From Lindgomyces ingoldianus (Eukaryota; Ascomycota; Dothideomycetes; Pleosporales; Lindgomycetaceae), in the NCBI RefSeq assembly GCF_010093535.1, contig NW_022985165.1, positions 226,650 through 290,649 on the forward strand: a stretch of 64,000 bases of DNA. The letters run 5' to 3'. Shown one piece after another: positions 46,598 to 56,655 of this stretch. Every line of letters starts with the position of its first letter. The stretch's first letter is position 1. Under the pieces are notes generated by a model. It did no database searches, was not told where the DNA came from, and saw only the letters and a program-made list of their open reading frames with translations. The translations under genes were made by a program, and so were the position numbers.

Positions 46598-47808
46598 TCA
46601 AGCCTTCTTGCCGTTGATGGCTTTGAGTTCGACGTCGCTATACCCAGTATCAGCAAGGTTGACGGTGGTAGATTAATGTCTCAGTGCGTGAGGGACTTTC
46701 CCGATGGAAGTGCTTGGGATATGCGTTGGGCAGGAACAAAATGGTACGAGGCATCCCGCAGACGCCCGAAGGAGAAGGTGTGAGAAAGAGGAGGGAATTT
46801 GGCGGTGTTCAGGACACGGGGAGCACAGACGATTGATGTACGGATGGATGAAGCGTGATGAAAGTTGGGCACCTACAAGATCAACCTGGCATTCTCTGGA
46901 ATGTGTCCTGGGAAACCACTGTGAATTTACTCAAGGGTTAGCTGCCTGTGCTCTCAAACGTCTATCAGATCAACTGCGGATCCGCGGGGAATGCTATTTT
47001 CTGCAATAAGGCCAATGCCAATGACAATGGATGGAACCGGTCCATTGCGGTGCGCGTTGGTGTCAATGGTCGGTGTAGCGTCGAGAGCGTGCGCCCGACT
47101 TGCCGAATACTAGTGCAGACGTCGATATTGGCCACGCATCGCCGAAGTCGAAGTCCGCAATCGCAGGTACAGTGCTGATGGTGGAACAACGAAGTCTCAG
47201 AGGAACTCACCGGCTACCGTAGCCATAGTCACTAGAGGCGGCGCATTGCGTCAGTCATGTGGTGTGAGAAGGAGAGCAAGAGACAAGGCCGGCCAGCCAA
47301 TAGGCGCATTACGTACGCTGAAATGGTCAGAGTCGCCTTTTCGCCTAGCGACATGCCCGCGGTCGAGCCGGAGCCCAGAATGCCCTCATCCCAGCCTGTG
47401 CAGCACATCAGTCCATTATTGCACATGTCTCAATATCCAGTTGCAGACGGAGAGAGACGGACAGCGACCGATGCATATGAAAAATACGTACCTCTAATAA
47501 CTCGGCCGACGCCAATGGGCGTGATGAGGTCTCCTCGACCAACCGACGAGTCGAATCTGAGATCCATCGTCAGTCCCAAGTACAGATCTCCCAGATGGGC
47601 CTAATTGGGAAGAGATCGACTTAGACTTACTTGGTGCCTTTCTTGTCGCTGGCATTATCGTCGTAGAGCCATCCTATTTCTCTGTGAGACCCTCCATGCA
47701 AGCATGTGTGACCTGCGTGTTACCTGTGTATTCCATCGACACCTCGTCGTGCTTCTTGGGGAAGTCGACTTCGTTGCCGGTTTTCAGGACTTTCTTTTCG
47801 ACACCCAT
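46598..47808 (-). CDS. fpr1: FKBP12-type peptidyl-prolyl isomerase (FK506/rapamycin-binding protein)
   Basis: Seven exons: 47808-47724, 47673-47631, 47556-47492, 47395-47317, 47231-47211, 46918-46877 and 46637-46598; 124 aa. It catalyses cis-trans isomerisation of X-Pro bonds and is the cytosolic receptor of FK506 and rapamycin. Visible landmarks: MGVEKKVLKTGNEVDFPKK, EYTGWLYDD, KFDSSVGRG, VIRGWDEGI, the DYGYG loop, GFPGHIPENARLIF and the C-terminal FDVELKAINGKKA. The drug-contacting Tyr, Phe-Asp, Val-Ile, Trp and loop Tyr are all present. The exons are so short that no ordinary frame search finds the gene. Exon 5 is 21 nt; introns 5 and 6 (292 and 239 nt) are long for this genome. At the 3' end of exon 4 a donor four bases earlier than the obvious one is required to keep the frame. 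Confidence 0.9.
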
Positions 47809-49528
47809 GGTGATGGTCGATTTGGTAGGGTGGGAAGGGGAAAGGAGGTTGACTAGGTGCTTGATATATGCTGGCCGCTCGGATGGTGAAGCTTGCTGCG
47901 GGGCACGCCGGACAAAGGCAGGTGCTAGAGCGTTGTGAAAAGGAGAGAGAAGTGGACTAGAGCTTCTCTGGCTGAGGGAGGATGGGGTCCGGTTTTTAAA
48001 AGGTAGGTGAAGGGCATAGAGCCACAGCTCTCAAGAGGCTCTTTGGGTGGTGTATGGCTTGAGCTTGGGCTCTAGCTCCAGCTCCTCCCGCAAGGAAGGT
48101 AAGGTCCAGGTTCATCGGTCAGTGCTGTAAAGCCGTGGAACAGATTGGCTTGCTGAATTGCATCAAGCATTTTAACCCCTCGCATAGGCGGTTGTTGCAC
48201 TCGTGTGTCGAGGCCGTGGCCCATGGCCCTAGACGGACAGCCGCCCTTAGAGCCCGTCCGTCTCTCGGGGCACTCTCCCCGATGCTCAAGCCGTTTGAGC
48301 GCCAGCACAACGAACCAGCCCTGGTGGACCGTGAAGCCAGCCGTCATCCGCGAGGCCCCAGCTGACCGGCATCCGTTTCGACTTTGAACCTTCACCCTGG
48401 CTCGCAGAGTACTTCCCGTCTGCCCCTCCTCGGCCACTCCCACTACCACCCACCTCCAGCCCACTACAACTCTTCAATTCCGCATTGCAAGCTTTCAGGA
48501 GCCTTCTCGCGGCTTCTCGGGTTCCGGCCCAGCGCCCGGTTGCGTGACAAACAACTTCACTTTCTCACGGACACTATTGCGTGAAGAGCTAAGTAAGGTG
48601 GGGTGGTGGGGTACGACATGTACACCTCGCAACTATCTCATGCCCACCCATCTGTATGGCGTTTCGTCAAAACCTTAGCCCCGCGAACTGTGCCCATCTG
48701 TGGATGCGTGAACAGGGCTCTGCATGGCTTGCCTTCTCGTCAAAGGGTACACAACCTCCTCGAGTCACGCCTTCGTGCTCCCCGGCAACCCTTTCAGCCA
48801 CAAAATTCCGATCATGTCGAATGATGTAGCATAACCGCCAACCCTCCCTCATGAAAGTGGTTCACTTGGAGCCTCTGATTCGATGGCTTGCCCAGAGGTC
48901 CGCATTGTCTAGCTCCTCGAGCGCTTACGGAGGGGCAGTTTTGCTGCTCTCCTCTAACCTCATTCTCTCTATTCCAGAGCTGTTCGACGGAATACCGAGG
49001 CATGCGGCGGACTACTCGACGTGCTAAAAACAACAATATGAACCAAGAAAAGCAAATGGAACATTAGGCGCTAGCAGCCTGGAAGAGGCAAGCCACGAGA
49101 CCGCCCGTCATTCTGATCTACCACCCAAAACTAAAATTAAAAAAGCAAAGAAAAAATGTCCGTTCAGACAGTATGCAGATCGGCACAAAGACCTGCTCAG
49201 CCCGAACCACTTCCCACAGGCTCGCTTTGCTACTCGCCAAAGCACGACGAAAAGCCATTCTTGTTGCAAGCAGTCGAGTCAAGACATGTCTCAATCCCGC
49301 TTTCTAAGTTACCTGTGTCATGATTGCGCATTCCAGACTGTTTACAAACCCGTGAGTGATATCTCTGGTCCCGAACTGTTCTTCAAACCTGGCCGCGCTA
49401 TCCTTCAGACACCCCCTTAACACGCCCGTTCAACGTTCGCTAGTGTCTAGCGCAGAGACTGCTCTCCGGAAATCTAAAAGCACAACACGCGGCGGCACAG
49501 AAACCTCCGACTAAAAGTGCTCCCTACT
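47809..49528. other. Intergenic region
   Basis: Promoter of the FKBP gene, then sequence with overlapping short frames on both strands (48072-48464 and others), none recognised. Confidence 0.45.
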
Positions 49529-50146
49529 TCAGAAAACAGCACCAATCAAAACTGCAGCGGATTTGGCAACCTTACTTCCGCACAAAACCACACACCCACA
49601 GTGAGCGTTTAGTGTGCTCGACTGTGAGTGACCGGATGACGTTATGTCTAAATGCAGATTTCGTACAACTGTCGTGCTTCTCGCGGTAAACCCTAAAATC
49701 CCACCTGTACACGCGAAAAATGCCAATGTATCCTTTGCAAAAGGCAAAACTGCTTGACGTCCCGCTCCATCGGCATCGTCGGCTTTGCTATCGAATGGGA
49801 GGTTCTGAGATAGCTGGCGCACGTCCCCGCGCTGGTCACACGTGGTGCACTGATGAAACATGATCCAGCCATCGCACCCATCAGCCAGCCCGTGAAGAGG
49901 CGATCGTGAGGGCACCTGCGCCATGACCTGGGTCTCCCAAAAACTCGGTTTGGGCCCTGTAACAGACCAGCGGGTCGCATTCAGGGTCACACATTGGTCA
50001 AAACGGTTGCGCTTGCAGCGGCTGGGGTCCACAGCATGCTGACTGGTGCACCCCACGCTTCTGAGGCAGATTGCCGTGGCGATTCGGCAGCTTTCGATCA
50101 ATATTGATATCATGAACCTTCTCCAAGCCACATTTATGGACTGCAT
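49529..50146 (-). CDS. Hypothetical 205-aa frame, doubtful
   Basis: An uninterrupted frame from the ATG at 50146, longer than chance neighbours. It is rich in Cys, has no clean signal peptide, and ends in a mildly hydrophobic tail. I recognise no domain. It might be a fast-evolving gene, a fragment with missing exons, or chance. Kept only because of its length. Confidence 0.2.
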   Translation of the reverse strand: MQSINVAWRRFMISILIESCRIATAICLRSVGCTSQHAVDPSRCKRNRFDQCVTLNATRWSVTGPKPSFWETQVMAQVPSRSPLHGLADGCDGWIMFHQCTTCDQRGDVRQLSQNLPFDSKADDADGAGRQAVLPFAKDTLAFFACTGGILGFTARSTTVVRNLHLDITSSGHSQSSTLNAHCGCVVLCGSKVAKSAAVLIGAVF

Positions 50147-50357
50147 TGCGAAATGCAATGTTAAAGTCGTATGCTCAGCCAACTACTCTCCGCCAACGTC
50201 CGATTATCAAAAGGCGCATTGCACGAAGCTCACGAACGGCTAATATCAAACCTAGTTCACGGTATCAAGACGTGATTGGTCGTATTACTCATTTTCATGA
50301 AGAGAGGTGCTTATTCACGGCTTTGCGGCAGCGACTTTCTGGTGGTGACTTTTTTTT

Positions 50358-51403
50358 TTACTGATTGGCCGTCCAGAAGGGAAGTTGTGCAAGCTCACTA
50401 ACGGCTATGCTCGAAAAGCCGGCATTGGGGAAGCGGTTGTCCTTCCGCGGAGCATTACGGTCGGCATACCAGATGTGTTTCACCCTCGCCTTCTGTACGA
50501 AGTCCAATAGCCGAAAGTAGTTCGTACCGACTTGATCTGTAGAATGACTGTCGTCGGATATTGTGAAACGTCCTCCCATGCGCTGAAATGCCTACGCGAT
50601 AAGGGTCAGAAAAACAAACAATCGCGCCAGGCCCTCAAAAGCGGTGTGACCAACCTCACAGATGGGCAGACATGGATAAGGCTGAGCCAAGCCCTTCCGA
50701 AGTGCCGAAGAATTGAGCTCGAGTATCCCGCCATACGAGGTAATGTATTCCAGATTACGATGAATGCGCTCCCAAACGCCATTAAATCCATTGAATTCGG
50801 CATCGGGCTCGTCGCTCAATAGACGTATGAGATCAAAATGTCCAACAACAGGCGGTTCAAGTGCTTGGAGCATTTCATACTGGGAGTCGAAATAGTCCTC
50901 GAAGAGCCTCTCGTCTGTGCCGCCTGCCTTTGCCCGAGCCCTTTCGTACGCTGCCTTGTCAAAATCGATAGGAACGGTATGAACATGGTGGACGGATCCC
51001 ATGAAGAAATCAAACGTGTGCTTTGCGAGGATCTCCTGGATCAGGGTCAGGGATAAAGGCCGGATCCATTCGGTCTCGAAGCCGATAAAAATGTTTATCT
51101 TGGGGGAGTACTCATCCCTGAGTCGGGCTGCTTCACCTGTGAAATCATCGAATAGCTTCGCGAGGCTTGCTTCGGTATATGCCAGTTCCTGCTATGATGG
51201 CGGTTAGCAAGCAACCTCATGGTCGGCGTTACGCGAGACATACGCACTTCTTCTGGATAGAAATCCTCGATGTGACGTGGAATGTGCTCTGTCAGGGAGA
51301 AGGTGTGGAAGCCTTTTGATATAGCCTCCTGGATCATCTCTTCCAATGTGTTCTTCGCATGGGCGCAGAACTGACCTGAGTGGCTGTGGTGAGAATAGGG
51401 CAT
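50358..51403 (-). CDS. his2: Histidinol-phosphatase (PHP family)
   Basis: Exons 51403-51248, 51191-50655 and 50591-50358 give 308 aa. It removes phosphate from L-histidinol phosphate, the step before histidinol dehydrogenase in histidine synthesis. PHP metal-binding motifs are present: HSHSGQF at the N-terminus, SLTEHIPR, GFETEW, MGSVHHVH, VGHFDLIR and ISDDSH near the C-terminus. Intron 1 has a tandem acceptor (TAGCAG), so one Gln may be included or left out at the junction; intron 2 uses an unusual GTTGGT donor. The last motif and the 5' HxH motif sit in different exons and both are needed for the metal site, which supports the splice model. Confidence 0.9.
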
Positions 51404-52623
51404 GACTGGGGACTGTCGAGGGTGGGATGTGTGTGGTGGGGTGGACGAGGACGGATCACTCAGGCATCAGCGATAGCAGTTCGGATCAGGGAAGGTGGAG
51501 GAAGAACCGCTATCGCGTTAAAGCAGGGCTGGTGTCATGGATGGACCTTGGTATGGGTGAAGCAAACTTGTGAATTAGGAAGGCGCAGATTTTGTGACCT
51601 CGTGTTTCTCCTCTGGCACAAGCCTAGCTCAAACGCATTCCTTGTGAAACGAATGGTGGAAGACTAACTGTCCTGGGGAACGAATAGTGAGTTGTGCATC
51701 GAGCAAGGAGAGGGAGAAGGAGGGATGAATATTTTTCGTTGCAGAGAAGCTTAGGTCACCACGTAAGCTGACCCTCAACGCAATCCCACATCGCTCTTTA
51801 GTGTTTCCTATTCTAGGAAGTCGTGACACCAACATTTTGTTGAATAACCTTTGCTGTTCGAGGATTTGAAATATTTTTTGAGGCTCAGCTGCATATGGCG
51901 GAGAGGGCGTCTCATGCTGACGACGATTCAGCTGGAAAGCTGCCAGAGAGGACAGGCTAGCCTAAATTAGAGGACCAGTCTCCCTGCTCTCGCCATGAAC
52001 GCAGATGATGCACTGGAGACTGGTGATTAGAGTTGGAAGATTTGTGGAAGATAGATGCCATCTCGGATACTTTTGAGGAAGCTAGTCTATGCAAGGTGAG
52101 GTAATCACCGCTCCTCCCTCCACCATGTCACCTGGGAGCGCTCTTTCCTCATGCTGGGCCTAGAACTCGCCGTTTCCTTGTAATTCCTGCTCATCACATG
52201 CGCTCGTGTCATTGTCGTGTTTTATCTTGCCCTTTGGTCATCAAATCATTCACAGGCTCACCTGTGAAAGAGTCTCGATAACGTCAAAATCTTAAACTGA
52301 CGACGAAGTGAAGCTGTGCGTGAGTGTATTGCATCTTTTACTACAGAAACTTTGAGCTGTACCCGAGCATCCAACAATGCATGGTTAGAGGATATGCTAG
52401 GCAAACAAGGAGTAGATGACACGAAGGTTTGACATCTGAAGTCTAAGACCCCAGGGTTAATCCCAAGGTCAAACGCAATTTGCTCTACGTTGTATTCCTT
52501 TCCATAAGGGCCCTTTCTGCGTCAAAGGATTCCTCTTCGGTGACCAGATTTTTAGCCTGCATACAAAGTGGAACTAGCTAAAAAAAAAAAAAGTGAAATG
52601 AGCGAAGTTGACTCTCTCTCTCC
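51404..52623. other. Intergenic region
   Basis: Promoter of histidinol-phosphatase and 3' flank of the next gene, with an A12 run near 52580. Short frames only. Confidence 0.5.
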
Positions 52624-53283
52624 TCAGTTCTCGTCCACAAACCTCCTCGCCTGCTCCCACGCCTTATCCTCTACACTCCTCCTCTTCCCATTTCCCTCCC
52701 CTCTTCCCCCCTCCTCCTCCTCCACCGGAATGAATTTTCTCATAACACCCTCCACATATCCCCTCGGCACTCCCATCATGTCTGCATCCTCAATCCCCCG
52801 ATTCATCCTCCAAATATACTCTTTCTTGGGCGTACTCTCCTCGGTCCTTTTCCTATCCACATACACCAACATCTCCTTCTCGCAAGTCGAGGGCTTGCTG
52901 ACATCCGTCCACTTCCCATCGGAGGATTTCCAAAAATCGCAGGCAAGATACTCCTTGGTATAAGCGAATGGTACGCCCTCATTGACATCCAGTCGATCCT
53001 CGTCTTTCGGTTCTAAGGAGTATACGAGCCCAAAGACAACATTATCGTACTTCGACTTCTTGTTTACCGGATTTGTATCTTCCTCCTTTGCCTCTTTAGC
53101 AGAAGTAGCGCTCTTGACTTCCACCACGTTTGCATAACCGCGATCGTTGATAATCCATTTGTATTCGTCCAACCGCGCTACGCCTAGGAATTTCGATGTC
53201 GGGCACCGGAGTTCCATTTGGTGGAGCCAAAGATTCGATCCATAGCCGAAGTAGATGGTGGGGGTCGAATCGTTTGAGGTCAT
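52624..53283 (-). CDS. Gamma-glutamylcyclotransferase-like protein
   Basis: Single exon, 219 aa, ATG at 53283. The N-terminal IYFGYGSNLW (residues 10-19) is the glycine-rich substrate loop of the GGCT fold, and Glu 102 in DVNEGVPF is at the position of the catalytic acid. Family members release 5-oxoproline from gamma-glutamyl amino acids, in glutathione turnover; the exact substrate is not certain. An insert of about 20 polar residues (about 57-76) and a Glu/Gly/Arg-rich C-terminal tail are not part of the fold. No targeting signal, so cytosolic. Confidence 0.85.
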   Translation of the reverse strand: MTSNDSTPTIYFGYGSNLWLHQMELRCPTSKFLGVARLDEYKWIINDRGYANVVEVKSATSAKEAKEEDTNPVNKKSKYDNVVFGLVYSLEPKDEDRLDVNEGVPFAYTKEYLACDFWKSSDGKWTDVSKPSTCEKEMLVYVDRKRTEESTPKKEYIWRMNRGIEDADMMGVPRGYVEGVMRKFIPVEEEEGGRGEGNGKRRSVEDKAWEQARRFVDEN

Positions 53284-54001
53284 TGTGGAGGAGATAAACA
53301 GCGCCTGGTCTAATGTGACGGTGCTGAAAAGTGATGAAAGAAAGGTATAATTTGATATAAAAGGGTTAACTACAACCGCACCCAGTGGACCCTTTATAAA
53401 GCTTAGAACGCCAAATGCACAATGCTGTGAGTCACAATGCAGGAGGAGGCACCGGGAGCCAGAGCAAGCGCAACCAAAAATTATTCCTAACCTTTTGTAC
53501 CTTGGTACCAGGTGTTAACTTAACAAAGCAAGAAGACAAACGCTGATTCATGCCACAAGCAAAGGACGATCTCGGCGCCTAAAATGCCGAGTCATCGGCC
53601 CGAGCTTTGAGCCGCCATGTACAATCGCAAAATCACAGGAAAAATTCTATTCACTATTCGCATAGGCAAACGGGCATCCTTGAAGGGGATGAGACCACAC
53701 ATTGGGGAAATCTTAAAACTAGAGACAGAGACAGTGGCAATGAGAAACCCCCCAACGACTGAGAATACCAGGACTGTCACCGAGCAACTATCACTAGAAG
53801 TATAGCTGCTTGCTGGCTGACCCCCGGAATCCCCTCATGACGCAATCTTTCATTCTAAAAAGCTTCGCTAGATTCATGCTCCTTCACGAGCCTTACGGTA
53901 GCTGGCCTAAATGAAACGAATAGATCAGCTTGGGCGAAGATAAGCGCGCTAAGACGATGCATCAGATCAGGTCGACAGGGTGTTTTGCAACAGTGTGCAG
54001 A
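53284..54001. other. Intergenic region
   Basis: Promoter of the cyclotransferase gene and 3' flank of the BAR-domain gene. Two short overlapping frames at 53592-53805 on opposite strands are not supported. Confidence 0.5.
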
Positions 54002-55276
54002 TCAGAAATCAGACGACTGGTGGCGACGCACCTCCTGCTCAACCTGCAGTTGATCAACAACTGGGGCCAACTCCGACAGGATCTCGTATGCCTTCTTATG
54101 GTACTCGAGTTGGGCGGCGATGAGGTCCGCAAGATTGCGGAGGGGTTCGGGGGTGTCTAGGACCTGATATGTACGAGTTAGGTGGCTGACCAAAGGGTAG
54201 AACTGCCGCCGTGGCGGCAAAAATCACGTATCGGTAACTCACGTTCTTCATGACACCAACGGCCTCTTCCGTCTGGCCAACAAATTCATCCTCAGCCTGC
54301 TCCACCTTGGCGCGGGCTTCCTCGGTCATCTCCTCCTCCAACCCATCTTTCCGACCGGCGGGCTGACCTGGCAAATGGAAGCCCGGGCCACTCTTAGCCT
54401 GGGCTTTGGTAGCATCGAGACTCAACCGAGCGTTCTCGACGGCCTTGCGAGCACGAGTTGCGAACATAATGTTGGTGTTCAGAGTCGTACTCCATCCGGC
54501 TAAGAACCTGCTCTGAATCTGGGCATCCTGATTTAGCCTTGCCTCTCCAACCTTCTCGCTGGCAATGGCGAATTTCTCAAGGGCAGTAGCGAGGGGATCT
54601 TCGCCGGCGCCGGCGTGCTCACCAGACAAGATATGAGAGCTGTTTAGGGAGGCGCGGGCAATGGCATGGCTGAAGGTCTTCGGCTGGGGTTTCGCGGAAG
54701 GAGGAGCAGTGAGGGCGGCCTGGGCCTCGGCGGGGGAGGTGGCAGAGGACAAAAGGGTTACTTTCTCAGAGACAGTCCGACCAAGGTCGTTGAAAGATTC
54801 CCTGATATTGGCGGGATAGTCGTATGCTTCATTCGAGTATTGAGAACTAGTGACAAAGGACGTTAGTTGCGCCGCGGCCGCGTGACAGAGTGGAAGGGTT
54901 CATACGTGACTTGAAGCATAGCATTGTGGACCTTCTTCAAGGCATCGACTCGCTTTTCGAGTTCGATATAGTCTGGCGGAAGCTGGGTCTATTGCGGTCC
55001 AAGTCAATGTTGTCCTCTGAGGTGTTGTTGGCGAAGCGTGTCAGGGGCTCCCACTGACGCCGCCTAGCCATCGCGGGGAGGTGCGCACCTTGTCCTCAGC
55101 CTGGCCGAGCTGTTCCTTGACATACTGCTGTGTTCTCGCAGCGAAGGGGGTGAACGAGGCGCTGCAGCGGCCATGTCAGCAGGTGAAGCTTCGCAAGCGG
55201 AAGTAGGAAGCGGGCAGGGAAGGAGGGCCGGAGTAGCGTACGAGATGTTCTTGCCGAAAGCTTGAAACTTGTCCAT
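54002..55276 (-). CDS. BAR-domain membrane-curvature protein (Gvp36-like)
   Basis: Exons 55276-55242, 55161-55089, 54988-54906, 54846-54243 and 54163-54002 give 318 aa. The start MDKFQAFGKNIS followed by FTPFAARTQQYVKEQLGQAE is the typical N-terminus of fungal BAR proteins of the Gvp36 group. The body is long amphipathic helices without membrane segments (AYDYPANIRESFNDLG, LATALEKFAIASEKVGEARL, ADLIAAQLEYHKKAYEIL). Such proteins bind and bend membranes in endocytosis and Golgi/vacuole traffic. The four introns are 80, 100, 59 and 79 nt. A Pro/Ala-rich stretch (about residues 85-105) interrupts the helices. Confidence 0.87.
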
Positions 55277-56655
55277 GACGGAGATCTGCTAATGACTCTG
55301 GGGTTGTGGAGGGTATATTGGATGCGGCGACGAAGCTGATGTTCAGGTGTCGAATAGCTTCTGCTGGACGCCGCCGGCCCCATGCCACGAGGGCGGCGCA
55401 CGAACCATGCTGCGCCACACTTAGACCCCATTTGTCCTGATCAGAGAGCCTCAAACGGTCCTCGTCCTCGCATCGCAATGGACAGCGCCTCGTGCCCATT
55501 TATCTGCCCTCATGGCGGTTGTGAATTTCTCCGAAGTAGTCCTGTGTCCTATCGTGAGCCCGTTGCCTCCCCGGGGCTTGGCCTGGTCTTCTTGACTTGA
55601 GGCGCTCTTAAAATGTTTCACATATTGCAATTTGCTCAGCGGCATGTTTTAAATATCGCCATGCTGATCTGACCGATGAACATCACGCAAATGGGCCGTC
55701 AAGCCGATTATGCACACTAAAACATCTTTTGTTTAAGAAGGTAATCTCTGGCTAAAGTCGAGTCACCCTTGAAAATGAATCAATGCAGCCCGACACCAAA
55801 TCCAATCTAGCCTGTTCCGTCCACCAAATTGGAGCCTTCTGAATCGCTGCAAAGCGAAAGCGAGTGAATTGTACAGAGAAGGAAAACGCAGGACTCAAGA
55901 GTTAGTCCAGTAAGGGAACAATATAAATCGAAATATAAGAGTGCAACCTTTGTATGTATGCCGGGATAATAATGCTTCGGACACTCAAGGAAACAAGCTT
56001 GTAGATTAAGTATACTGGGTCATCAATACAGGTTCAAGAAGCAGAGGTAAAACGCTACGGGCGCACCATGCAGCCCGCGCCGACGTGGCATAAGAAGTGG
56101 AGGATTCTGAGAGCAATGTATTGAAAGGAAATGACTCAAACAAAAGAAATGTTGTGTAAAATGTTGACCATCATGCGCCGTTGCCGTTCCCCGGGGGTAT
56201 CTCAGCATATCCGTATCTTTCCACCTGACCATTTCTGCCCTTGAATCTAACTTTTGCTCCCATGACTGCACTCCGTTGCGGCCGTGTCTGCATTGTGCTT
56301 CCATAATGATAGGGTGGTGGGTTTGGAGGAGATGACGTCGAAAATGGGTTGCAGGAGAAGAATAATGTTTGGAAGAGGGGTTGGCATATGTGGGGTCGCC
56401 TCGCTAGATTATTCCAAAAATGCTGAAATACGCGGCAGGAGAGGTGCGTCGTGACACAGAACTGTCTGTTTTGTCGCATATACACATGCAGGACGCAAGC
56501 CGTGCTTCATGTGTCGATCAAGGTGTCACCGAATGCCGTTCCAAATCATCAGATGGACTCTCGTGGTACAGGGCTGGAATAGAGCGTTTCAGATGCATCT
56601 GATGAGCTGCACATAACCGCCACCCGGGGACTTGTCATCTTGTCGACGCCAACGT
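55277..56655. other. Intergenic region
   Basis: Promoter of the BAR gene and 3' flank of the transcription-factor gene. Short frames on both strands, none recognised. Confidence 0.5.
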
